A stretch of DNA of 15,224 nucleotides from contig CAAGGB010000283.1 in the NCBI GenBank assembly GCA_900769285.1, forward strand, positions 1 through 15,224, given 5' to 3'. The number at the start of each line of letters is the position of its first letter. The stretch's first letter is position 1. A model generated the notes under the pieces. It had not been told where the DNA came from. It made no database searches and saw nothing but the letters and a program-made list of their open reading frames with translations. This DNA is from Victivallales bacterium (GTDB taxonomy: Bacteria; Verrucomicrobiota; Lentisphaeria; Oligosphaerales; Oligosphaeraceae). A program made the translations under genes and the position numbers. Below are positions 1-6,596 of this stretch, one piece after another.

Positions 1-644
1 CGGTCGCGCCGACGACGGCGGCGGAGCCGCAGGCCGCGGAGCCGCGGAAGCCGTCGTCGCCGGCGGAGTTCGCGGCGCTGCTGCGGGAGCGCGGCGCGGC
101 GGTCAGCGAGAACGCGCTCTGGCTGGAGTTCGTCCGCCATCCGCAGGCGCTGGAGACGCTGGTGTCGGCCCTCGACCAGTTTGGCGGCGGCAAGCGTCCG
201 CTGGCCCTCGCCAAGCTGGGGCTGCTGCCGGCGCCCGCGCCCTTCCAGGCGACCGAGCGCGACGACGGCAGCCTCATCATCGCGCCCGAGACCGAACGGC
301 GCCTCACGCCCGTCGTCGAGGCCATCCTCTCCGTCTCGCCCCAGCACGCCGCCGCACTCATCGGCGAACTCGAGCCCGAACTTGACCGCATCCTCCACGA
401 GACGCTCGGCTACCCGCCCGAGCAGACCTTCCGCAAGCTCCTCAACGAGGTGCTCACCGTACTCCTCAAGACGCCGCTCCCCGATACACCGCCCACGCTC
501 GTCAAGGTCGCCCCCGGACTCTACCACTACCAGAGCCAGCAGCTCGAACAGCTCCAGGAGGCGCAGAAGTTCATCCTCCGACTCGGCATCGACAACCACC
601 GACGCCTCGCCGACTACGCCAGGCAGCTCTGGCCACTCTTTTAG
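1..644 (+). CDS. DUF3014-like protein, C-terminal part (5' truncated by window edge)
   Basis: The frame is open from the first base (first full codon at 3) to the stop at 642-644, so the true start lies outside and about 213 residues are visible. The visible N-terminal part is a Pro/Ala-rich linker (PQAAEPRKPSSP). A folded domain follows, with the motifs LWLEFVRHPQALETLVSALDQF, an acidic middle, LLNEVLTVLLKTPLP, and near the end QLEQLQEAQKFILRLGIDN. The pattern Y-x-Y, then L-x-x-A-Q-K-x-[LI]-L-R-[LM]-G-x-[ED]-N matches my recollection of DUF3014, an uncharacterised domain usually tethered by an N-terminal membrane helix; that helix would be upstream of this window. The molecular role is unknown. 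Leucine codons are mostly CTG before about position 230 and CTC after it. No hairpin terminator is seen after the stop. A GTG at 162 could be mistaken for a start, but the reading frame continues upstream in the same style. Confidence 0.65.
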   Translation, partial: VAPTTAAEPQAAEPRKPSSPAEFAALLRERGAAVSENALWLEFVRHPQALETLVSALDQFGGGKRPLALAKLGLLPAPAPFQATERDDGSLIIAPETERRLTPVVEAILSVSPQHAAALIGELEPELDRILHETLGYPPEQTFRKLLNEVLTVLLKTPLPDTPPTLVKVAPGLYHYQSQQLEQLQEAQKFILRLGIDNHRRLADYARQLWPLF

Positions 645-714
645 AATGTACCCAATACAAAAAAATGAGCGGTCGTGCCAATAAAGTCATAAATTGTCAT
701 GTTTCAGCCGCTTG

Positions 715-745
715 CAAATGTGGGCTCTCGATTGGCAAACATTTG
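715..745. repeat. Inverted repeat overlapping promoter (possible operator)
   Basis: CAAATGT at 715-721 and its exact reverse complement ACATTTG at 739-745 are separated by 17 bp. The right arm lies inside the -35/-10 spacer of the promoter at 732-760, and the left arm lies just upstream of the -35. This geometry would suit a dimeric regulator, but no regulator gene is nearby and a 7-bp pair could be chance in AT-rich DNA. Confidence 0.35.
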
Positions 746-760
746 TTTTAACAGTATATT
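732..760 (+). promoter_or_regulatory. Sigma70-type promoter for the 160-residue Cys protein
   Basis: TTGGCA (732-737) and TATATT (755-760) are separated by exactly 17 bp, and each matches the housekeeping consensus in 5 of 6 positions. It sits in an AT-rich gap (645-835) that contrasts with the GC-rich coding DNA. Predicted transcription would start near 767, giving a 5' leader of roughly 70 nt before the ATG at 836. It is the best-looking promoter on the plus strand of this window. Confidence 0.6.
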
Positions 761-835
761 TAAGTAAAAGATTTGGTTTAGGACATATCAGGCCAAACGA
801 GAACAAGAACCCGAACCAGCAGGAAACCAGGAAGC

Positions 836-1318
836 ATGTCATTCTTCGACTCCATCAAAGCACTGTTTGGCGGCAGCAAGCCGGCGGCTCCCGCGCCGGC
901 GCCGACGCCGGTGACGAACAACACGACGGTCTCGCGCCCCAAGAATCGGCAGGTCTTCGCCGGCCGTCAGACGGAGGTGCCCGAATGGGCGCAGAACCTG
1001 ACGACCTCGGAGCTCCTCGAGCAGCTCAAGGCGAAGAACGTCTGCAAGTACGTCCCGAACTTTGAGGTGAAGAAGATCATGTCGGCGAAGACGGGCCCGG
1101 ACGGCAATCTGCTCGTCGAGTATGACGGCATCGCCGGCGACTGCGGCGCCATCAAGAACTTCGGCGCGAAGGTGGCCCAGCAGGCTGGCATGACCATGCC
1201 CTACAAGTACTTCGACCTGAACAACGCCTACCGCGCCTGCTGCGACAACCCCCGCAAGTGCCCGTTCTTCCTCCACGCCGAGAACGAGAACGAGACGGTG
1301 AACGCGCGCCGCCGCTAG
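836..1318 (+). CDS. Uncharacterised 160-residue protein with amphipathic N-terminus, Pro/Ala linker and clustered cysteines
   Basis: I do not recognise the family. The ATG at 836 is preceded by CAGGAAG, a reasonable ribosome-binding site, and by a strong promoter about 70 nt upstream. Three parts are visible. Residues 2-11 (SFFDSIKALF) can form a short amphipathic helix. Residues 12-30 are a low-complexity G/P/A linker (GGSKPAAPAPAPTP). Residues 45-145 form a compact domain beginning PEWAQNLTTSELLEQL. The domain has five cysteines: C70, C103 (GDCGA), and C135, C136 and C142 (ACCDNPRKCPFF). Their clustering suggests a metal or Fe-S site or disulphides; this is inference. There is no signal peptide and no membrane segment. 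The tail is charged and ends in three arginines. A hairpin (1363-1398) follows, so the gene is probably transcribed alone. Confidence 0.8.
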   Translation: MSFFDSIKALFGGSKPAAPAPAPTPVTNNTTVSRPKNRQVFAGRQTEVPEWAQNLTTSELLEQLKAKNVCKYVPNFEVKKIMSAKTGPDGNLLVEYDGIAGDCGAIKNFGAKVAQQAGMTMPYKYFDLNNAYRACCDNPRKCPFFLHAENENETVNARRR

Positions 1319-1362
1319 TCCCGCGCCGCCGCCACCACCATCGCCTATCCCATGTCATCGAC

Positions 1363-1398
1363 CGCCCTGTCGTTCACCCTTCTCCGAACGGCAGGGCG
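1363..1398 (+). terminator. GC-rich hairpin, probable terminator
   Basis: Arms 1363-1375 and 1386-1398 form a 13-bp stem: CGCCCTG pairs with CAGGGCG, one T-G wobble follows, and CGTTC pairs with GAACG, around a 10-nt loop. It lies 44 bp after the stop of the 160-residue protein and 54 bp before the beta-mannosidase start. The downstream sequence is pyrimidine-rich but has no clean T-run, so intrinsic termination is plausible, not certain. Confidence 0.5.
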
Positions 1399-1452
1399 CT
1401 TCTGTCCCGTCACCCTCCATCCACCTATCCTCTCTTCCACCCAAGGACACCC

Positions 1453-3939
1453 ATGAACAAGAGCCTGCTGCTCAATGGCGAATGGCGCCTCTCCACCACC
1501 TCCTGCGCCGACATTCCCGCCATCTCCGCCACCCTCCCCGGCGACACCTACTCCGCCCTCCTCGACGCCCACGTCATCCCCGACCCCTACTACGCCAAGA
1601 ATGAGCTCGAAGTCCGCCGCTACGCCGACTACGAGTGGACGTTCGAGCGCGAGTTCACCGTGGATGAGTCGTTCCTGGCCAGCCGCGCCATCTTCCTCGA
1701 CTACGCCATGGCGGACACGTTCTGCACGCTGCGCCTCAACGGCGCCGTCGTCCTGGAGACCGCCAACGCCTTCTGCGCCTACCATCCCGAGGTGCGCTCG
1801 CTCCTCCGTCCCGGCGTCAACACCATCTCCTTCACCTTCAGGCCGCCGGCCCCCGAGGCGGAGCGTCTCGGACAGGATCCCGAGGTCGCCAGCATCCCCT
1901 GGTGCAGCAACAGCGTCATCCGCCACAACAACCTCATCCGCAAGGTCATCTGCCACGGCGGCTGGGACTGGGGCATCACCCTCATCGTCGCTGGCGTCTA
2001 CGAGGACATCCGCCTGACCGCCGTCGACCAGGCGCGTGTCGACTACCTCTACGCCGAGCAGCGCCACGGCGACGGCGAGGTCGCCGTCACCGCCATCGCC
2101 GAGGTCTCCGCCCTCCAGGACGGCCCCCAGACGGTCACCTTCTCCTTCAACGGCGAGACCAAGGCCGTCACCGCCAACCTCAAGGCCGGCGCCAACGTCG
2201 TCCGCCAGCAGTTCCAGGTCACGAACCCGCGCCTCTGGTGGCCCGTCGGCTACGGCGACCAGCCGCTCTATCCCCTCACCGCCGCCGTCGACGGCGACGA
2301 GAAGACCGTCCAGCTCGGACTGCGCACCATGGAGGTCATCAGCGAGCGCGACGCAGACGGCAAGTCCTTCACCGTCCGCGTCAATGGCACCGACATCTTC
2401 TGCAAGGGCGCCGACTGGATACCGTGCGACGCGCTGGTGTCCCGCCAGACGCCGGAGCGCTACGAGAACCTCATCAGCTCGGCGGTGAGCGCGAACATGA
2501 ACATGCTGCGCGTGTGGGGCGGCGGCCAGTACGAGCGCGACGTCTTCTACGAGCTGTGCGACCGCAAGGGCGTCCTGGTCTGGCAGGACCTGATGTTCAG
2601 CTGCGCCATCTACCCAAGCACGGAGTGGTTCTTCGAGCTGCTGCGCCCCGAGCTGGAGCACAACGTCAAGCGCCTCCGCCACCACGCCTCGCTCGCCCTC
2701 TGGTGCGGCGACAACGAGTGCCTCGGCGCCACCCGCTGGCACGGCGAGCATCGTCGCATGGAGCTCACCCTCCTCTTCGACCGCCTCAACCGCTTCCTGA
2801 CCCCCATCATGGCCGCGCTCGACCCCGAGCGCATCTTCTGGCCCAGCTCGCCCTGCGGCGGCCCCGGCGACCTCAGCGATGGCTGGACCAACGACAACGT
2901 CGGCGACATGCACTACTGGCAGGTCTGGCACGGCGGCAAGTCCTTCGACGCCTACTACTCCGTCCGTCCGCGCTTCTGCTCCGAGTTCGGCTACGAGGCG
3001 TTCCCCTCCAAGGAGCTCGTCGACACATTCTGCCCGCCCGAGGAGCAAAACCTCTTCGCGCCCATCATGGACCACCGCCAGAAGTGCAACCTCGGCAACG
3101 CGCCCATCCTGGCCATGTTCTACAAGTACTTCCGCCTCCCCGAGACCTTCTCCGGCTTCCTCTACCTCTCACAGACCCAGCAGGCGCTCGCCATCAAGAC
3201 CGGCGTCGAATTCTGGCGCTCGACACGTCCGCGCTGCATGGGCACGCTGTTCTGGCAGCTCAACGACAACTGGCCGACCGTCTCCTGGTCCTCCATCGAG
3301 TACTCCGGCAAGTGGAAGCAGCTCCAGTACCACGCGCGGCGCTTCTTCGCGCCCGTCATGACCACCTTCCTCAAGGAGAAGCCCGACCAGCCGCTCCGGC
3401 TCATCACCGTCAGCGACCTCACCGCGCCGGCCGCGCTCGCCGTCAAGGTCACCGCCTTCGACTTCCTCGGACGCGAACTCGGCACACAGCTCCTCGAGAC
3501 CACCATCCAGCCCGGCGCCAGCCTCACCCACGAGGCCTTCAGCCGCGACGTGCTCGTCCCCGCCGGCACACCCGACAACGGTTTCTTCCTCTACGCCGAA
3601 ACCGAGGCCCGCACCGACGACGGACAGCAATTCGCCCACCAGAACACCTACGTCGCCGACGTCTACAAGAACCTCCCCATGCAGCCGGCCAACATCGCCG
3701 TCGCCGTCAGGAGCGACGCAAACGGCGCCCTCCTGGTCGAGCTCATGGCCGACCGCCCCGCCTTCTACGTCACCCTCGACTCGCCCGGCATCCCCGGCAA
3801 CTTCTCCGACAACAGCCTCACGCTCCTTCCCGGACGCGTCACCACACTCACCTTCACGCCCTGGACCGCCACGCCCGTCACCGTCACCGCGCTCGGCAAG
3901 GCCATCACCGTCGACGACCTCCGCAGCACCTACCGCTAG
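1453..3939 (+). CDS. Beta-mannosidase-like glycoside hydrolase, GH2 family
   Basis: This 828-residue protein is predicted to cleave terminal beta-D-mannosyl residues (EC 3.2.1.25) from oligosaccharides such as mannan or N-glycan fragments. The order of parts is that of GH2. A jelly-roll sugar-binding domain comes first (LNGEWRLS at the N-terminus, WDWG at 171-174), then an immunoglobulin-like domain, a TIM barrel with RVWGGGQYERDVFYELCD and VWQDLMFSC, and accessory beta domains. The acid/base Glu is E422 in WCGDNE (417-422), and the nucleophile is E511 in CSEFGYEAFPS. I chose the ATG at 1453, preceded by AAGGA, because homologues start close to LNGEW; the frame is open upstream to 1258 but overlaps the previous gene. 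There is no signal peptide, so it is probably cytoplasmic and acts on imported oligosaccharides. Activity on other beta-linked sugars cannot be excluded. Confidence 0.88.
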   Translation: MNKSLLLNGEWRLSTTSCADIPAISATLPGDTYSALLDAHVIPDPYYAKNELEVRRYADYEWTFEREFTVDESFLASRAIFLDYAMADTFCTLRLNGAVVLETANAFCAYHPEVRSLLRPGVNTISFTFRPPAPEAERLGQDPEVASIPWCSNSVIRHNNLIRKVICHGGWDWGITLIVAGVYEDIRLTAVDQARVDYLYAEQRHGDGEVAVTAIAEVSALQDGPQTVTFSFNGETKAVTANLKAGANVVRQQFQVTNPRLWWPVGYGDQPLYPLTAAVDGDEKTVQLGLRTMEVISERDADGKSFTVRVNGTDIFCKGADWIPCDALVSRQTPERYENLISSAVSANMNMLRVWGGGQYERDVFYELCDRKGVLVWQDLMFSCAIYPSTEWFFELLRPELEHNVKRLRHHASLALWCGDNECLGATRWHGEHRRMELTLLFDRLNRFLTPIMAALDPERIFWPSSPCGGPGDLSDGWTNDNVGDMHYWQVWHGGKSFDAYYSVRPRFCSEFGYEAFPSKELVDTFCPPEEQNLFAPIMDHRQKCNLGNAPILAMFYKYFRLPETFSGFLYLSQTQQALAIKTGVEFWRSTRPRCMGTLFWQLNDNWPTVSWSSIEYSGKWKQLQYHARRFFAPVMTTFLKEKPDQPLRLITVSDLTAPAALAVKVTAFDFLGRELGTQLLETTIQPGASLTHEAFSRDVLVPAGTPDNGFFLYAETEARTDDGQQFAHQNTYVADVYKNLPMQPANIAVAVRSDANGALLVELMADRPAFYVTLDSPGIPGNFSDNSLTLLPGRVTTLTFTPWTATPVTVTALGKAITVDDLRSTYR

Positions 3940-3952
3940 TCCCCCACCCCCA

Positions 3953-3987
3953 ACGGGGCGTCCGGTACTGGCCGCCGGGCGCCCCGT
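3953..3987 (+). terminator. Hairpin between beta-mannosidase and GDPD genes
   Basis: A 13-bp stem (3953-3965 with 3975-3987: ACGGGGCGTCCGG and CCGGGCGCCCCGT, with one T-G wobble) encloses a 9-nt loop and begins 14 bp after the beta-mannosidase stop. No T-tract follows. It could terminate, attenuate or stabilise the upstream mRNA; the next gene starts only 36 bp later. Confidence 0.5.
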
Positions 3988-4023
3988 CGTCCATCAACCC
4001 CCTGACTTGAGGAGACCTCCCCG

Positions 4024-4875
4024 ATGAAGAAGCATGGCATTCTGGCACTGCTGCTGACGGCGGGGCTGGCGTTCGCCGCCACGCCCTCCCGCGAGACGCT
4101 CATCGCCCATCGCGGCGAATCCGCCGACGCGCCCGAGAACACCCTCGCCGCCTACCGCCTCGCCGCCGAACGCGGCTTCGGCTTCGAGTGCGACATCTAC
4201 CTCTCCGCCGACAAGCGCGTCTTCACCTTCCACGACAACACCCTCAAGCGCACCACCGGCGGCGCCTCCGACAAGCGCTGCCACGAGGTCACCTGGGACG
4301 AGCTCCAGAACCTCGACGTCGCCGCCTGGGGACGCTGGAAGAACTCACGCTTCTCGCCCCAGCGACCCGCCCTCCTCGAAGAGGTCCTCGCCCTCGCCCA
4401 GGACGGACGCTTCATCTACGTCGAGGTCAAGACCGGCCCCGCCATCGTCCCACACATCAGGCAGCTCATCGAGGCGCAGAACCGCGCAACACCTAGGAAC
4501 ACGCTCTTCATCTCCTTCAACCGCAACACCTGCCTCGAACTCAAGAAACAGTTGCCCGACTACCGCGTCTTCCTCCTCCATGGAGCCAAGACCTCCTGGA
4601 AGAAGGACGCGCCGCCCATCACCGCCGACGCCCTGCTCGCCAAGGTCAGGGGAACCGCCATCAACGGCGTCAGCGTCAGCTATGACCCCGCCGTCGTCAC
4701 CGCCGACTTCATCCGCGCATTCCGCGACGTCGGCCTCGAATTCCACGTCTGGACCATCGACAGCCTCGAGCTCGCCCTCCAGGCGTTCGAACGCGGCGCA
4801 CAGACCGTCACCACCAACCGCGCCAAGACGCTCCTCGACCAGTATGAGGCGCGTCAGCGGTCCAAGCAGCCCTGA
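4024..4875 (+). CDS. Secreted glycerophosphodiester phosphodiesterase (GDPD family)
   Basis: This 283-residue enzyme is predicted to hydrolyse glycerophosphodiesters to an alcohol and glycerol-3-phosphate, salvaging phospholipid headgroups outside the cytoplasm. Residues 1-19 form a signal peptide (MKKHGILALLLTAGLAFAA) with likely cleavage around A18/A19. The GDPD catalytic set is complete: H29-R30 in IAHRGESADAPENT, E55 and D57 in FECDIYLSADK, H70 in FHDNTLKRTT, and E134/K136 in YVEVKTG. The C-terminal barrel strands include FHVWTIDS. The ATG at 4024 follows GAGGAG at a suitable distance. The length is normal for the family. The gene follows the beta-mannosidase gene with a hairpin between them, so co-transcription is uncertain. 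Exact substrate preference is not readable from the sequence. Confidence 0.9.
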   Translation: MKKHGILALLLTAGLAFAATPSRETLIAHRGESADAPENTLAAYRLAAERGFGFECDIYLSADKRVFTFHDNTLKRTTGGASDKRCHEVTWDELQNLDVAAWGRWKNSRFSPQRPALLEEVLALAQDGRFIYVEVKTGPAIVPHIRQLIEAQNRATPRNTLFISFNRNTCLELKKQLPDYRVFLLHGAKTSWKKDAPPITADALLAKVRGTAINGVSVSYDPAVVTADFIRAFRDVGLEFHVWTIDSLELALQAFERGAQTVTTNRAKTLLDQYEARQRSKQP

Positions 4876-4906
4876 TGTGGCCATAGCCGAGCCTACAGCA
4901 GCCCAC

Positions 4907-4957
4907 ACGCGCGAGGGGCGGAGCCGCCGGATGACGACGGCCCCGCCCCTCGCGCGT
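4907..4957. terminator. Strong bidirectional terminator-type hairpin between convergent genes
   Basis: ACGCGCGAGGGGCGG (4907-4921) is an exact reverse complement of 4943-4957, giving a 15-bp perfect stem around a 21-nt internal segment. An additional outer CAGCAG/CTGCTG match flanks it. It sits between the GDPD stop (4875, plus) and the pseudopilin stop (4987, minus), where a two-way terminator is expected. There is no T-run on either side. Confidence 0.65.
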
Positions 4958-4986
4958 GCAGGTGTGCTGCTGCGCCTGATGTCGCC

Positions 4987-5655
4987 TCAGGGCTTGCAGG
5001 CGTCGACCGGGTAGCCGCTCCACTTGCTGACGGACGACCAGTACATCTTGGTGGAGTCGGAGGCGAAGATGTTGTGGTAGTTCCAGCCGGCGGCGTGTCC
5101 GTCGTAGAAGTTGAGGTTGACGGTGGTCTGGCTGTTGTGGCGCCGCTTCATGCGCTGGTAGTTGAAGACTTCATCCCAGAAATGCCAGGTGGCGTCGCCA
5201 GAGACGAGCATGCCGGACGGCTCCTTGATGTTGGAGAGGTTCTTGGCGTTGACGAGCGAGGTGTTGGACGAGCCGAAGTGGTCGGTCGGGTCGTTGTTGG
5301 TGTAGCTGGGGCAGAGGAACGACTTGGCATCGCCCACATAGTCGTAGACGAAGTACTGGAGCGTGTACCATTCGGAGACGGCGGTGCCGTCCAGGTTCTT
5401 GAAGGGATGGACGGGCTTGTTGCCGGAGCCGGTCCAGGTCGTCGCGGGCAGTCCGCCGTCCGAGTCGTTCGTGTACATCTGAAGCCCCAGCGCAAACTGC
5501 TTCAGGTTCGACAGGCAACTGATTGCCCGCGCCTTCTCCCGCGCCTTGCTCAAGGCCGGCAGCAGCATCGCCGCCAGAATCGCGATAATCGCGATGACGA
5601 CGAGCAGCTCAATCAGGGTGAAGCGGACACAGCGGCTGAAGGACGATGTTCTCAT
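4987..5655 (-). CDS. Pseudopilin-like protein with prepilin-type N-terminal methylation/cleavage motif
   Basis: This 222-residue protein starts MRTSSFSRCVRFTLIELLVVIAIIAILAAMLLPAL, seen here as a short basic leader, the FTLIELL motif and about 20 hydrophobic residues. SKAREKARAISCLSNLKQ follows, typical of the pseudopilin-like proteins abundant in Lentisphaerota and Planctomycetota. The C-terminal half has RHNSQTTVNLNFYDGHA, a variant of the H-X9-DG motif with 11 residues between His and DG. I chose the ATG at 5655, preceded by TAGGAG; the frame extends upstream to 5769 with an implausible leader. The residue before the FTLIE Phe is Arg, not the usual Gly. Such proteins are thought to be exported and attached to a type II secretion or pilus-like machinery, but individual roles are unknown. 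It stands alone, with no secretion genes nearby. Confidence 0.85.
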   Translation of the reverse strand: MRTSSFSRCVRFTLIELLVVIAIIAILAAMLLPALSKAREKARAISCLSNLKQFALGLQMYTNDSDGGLPATTWTGSGNKPVHPFKNLDGTAVSEWYTLQYFVYDYVGDAKSFLCPSYTNNDPTDHFGSSNTSLVNAKNLSNIKEPSGMLVSGDATWHFWDEVFNYQRMKRRHNSQTTVNLNFYDGHAAGWNYHNIFASDSTKMYWSSVSKWSGYPVDACKP

Positions 5656-5689
5656 GTTGGCACTCCTAACGGTGGCTTTTGCTGTCTGC

Positions 5690-5707
5690 GGGCAACGCGC
5701 GTTACCC
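5690..5707. promoter_or_regulatory. Near-perfect palindrome in divergent promoter region (possible operator)
   Basis: GGGCAACGCGCGTTACCC reads almost identically on both strands: a perfect AACGCGCGTT core, one mismatched pair, and GGG/CCC ends. It lies just downstream of a minus-strand TATAAT (5716-5721), so a bound protein could block pseudopilin transcription. No regulator gene is adjacent. Confidence 0.4.
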
Positions 5708-5715
5708 ATTGGTGG

Positions 5716-5769
5716 ATTATAGTAGTAGGGACACTGCATATTATACCAACATACCCCCCACGAACACAA
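5716..5769 (-). promoter_or_regulatory. Candidate promoters for the pseudopilin gene
   Basis: The minus strand carries two perfect TATAAT hexamers, at 5740-5745 and 5716-5721. The first has TTGTGT (5764-5769) 18 bp upstream, a weak -35. The second has no clear -35. Either would give a leader shorter than about 80 nt to the ATG at 5655. The plus strand here also has AT-rich -10-like sequence, but I see no convincing promoter for the MBL-fold gene. Confidence 0.4.
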
Positions 5770-5792
5770 GACCCAGACAGGAGTTTTTTCAG

Positions 5793-6596
5793 ATGAACGT
5801 GCATTTTTTGGGGACGGGTGCCGCCGACTGGCCCGATCCCGGCGAGAGGGTCGGCGCCGGACGGCGCACCGCCAGCCTCGTCCTCGACGACCGACTCATG
5901 ATTGACTGCGGTGCCATGACCGCCGCCGCCGTCCGCGAATTCGGCGTCGACCTGAACCGCATCGAGGCCATCATCATCAGCCATCCCCACGAGGACCACT
6001 TCGACCTCCGCACCATCGCCAGACTCGCCCGGCAGCGCGACCCCGCGCTGCCGCCGCTCGACGTCCGCGTCGACGCCGTCGCCGCCGCCCGCACCGCCGC
6101 CGAACTCTCGCCCGACGAGCTCGCCCGCATCCGCCTCCAGGGCTTCACGCCTGGCGATGCCTTCGACGTCGCCGGCGTCGCCGTCCGCACGCTCCCCGCC
6201 AACCACGTTCTGGAGCATCCCGGCGAACTCCCCAGCCATTTTCTGCTGACGACGGCCGAGGGCCGGACGATGTTCTATGGCCTCGACGGCGCGTGGCTCC
6301 TCCCCGACACCTGGCGGACGCTCCAGAAATGCCGCCTCGACGTCATCGTCTGGGAACTCACCTGCGGCAATCTCGCCGACTGGCGCCTCTGGGGACACAG
6401 CAACCTCGGCATGCTCCGGCTGATGACCGATGCGTTCCGCTTCGACGGCGCCATCCACGACGGCACCGTCATGTTCTGCTCCCATCTCGCCCGCACCCTC
6501 TGCCCCCCGCACGACATCTACGCCCGCGAACTCAAGACCCACGGCTTCATCCTCGCCAAGGACGGCCTGCGCTGGAGCGACAAGCCCACCCCATGA
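5793..6596 (+). CDS. MBL-fold metallo-hydrolase (PhnP-like phosphodiesterase type)
   Basis: This 267-residue protein has the metallo-beta-lactamase fold. It opens MNVHFLGTGAADWPDP, the first strand typical of PhnP/RNase Z-like members. The metal motif HxHxDH is HPHEDH at 64-69. Further candidate ligands are H138 (PANHV), D165 (YGLDGAW), and H202 (GHSN) or H231 (CSHLA). The family hydrolyses phosphodiester or cyclic phosphate substrates; the actual substrate is not readable. I chose the ATG at 5793, which follows AGGAG (5779-5783) with 9-nt spacing; the frame is open upstream to 5679 but overlaps the pseudopilin promoter region. The stop overlaps the next gene as ATGA (6593-6596), implying translational coupling with the methyltransferase-like protein. 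There is no signal peptide, so it is probably cytoplasmic. Confidence 0.85.
   Translation: MNVHFLGTGAADWPDPGERVGAGRRTASLVLDDRLMIDCGAMTAAAVREFGVDLNRIEAIIISHPHEDHFDLRTIARLARQRDPALPPLDVRVDAVAAARTAAELSPDELARIRLQGFTPGDAFDVAGVAVRTLPANHVLEHPGELPSHFLLTTAEGRTMFYGLDGAWLLPDTWRTLQKCRLDVIVWELTCGNLADWRLWGHSNLGMLRLMTDAFRFDGAIHDGTVMFCSHLARTLCPPHDIYARELKTHGFILAKDGLRWSDKPTP

Noticed and set aside
694..1065. Open frame of 123 codons across the promoter region and into the Cys-protein gene
   Set aside because: It runs through the promoter and overlaps the well-supported gene at 836-1318 in another frame; its second half is an Arg/Gly/Ala-rich shadow translation with no ribosome-binding site.
1345..3075. Long minus-strand open frame opposite the beta-mannosidase gene
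   Set aside because: GC-rich coding DNA with C/G third positions leaves the antisense frame open; the product is Val/Gly/Glu-rich without motifs, and the plus-strand protein has full GH2 signatures.
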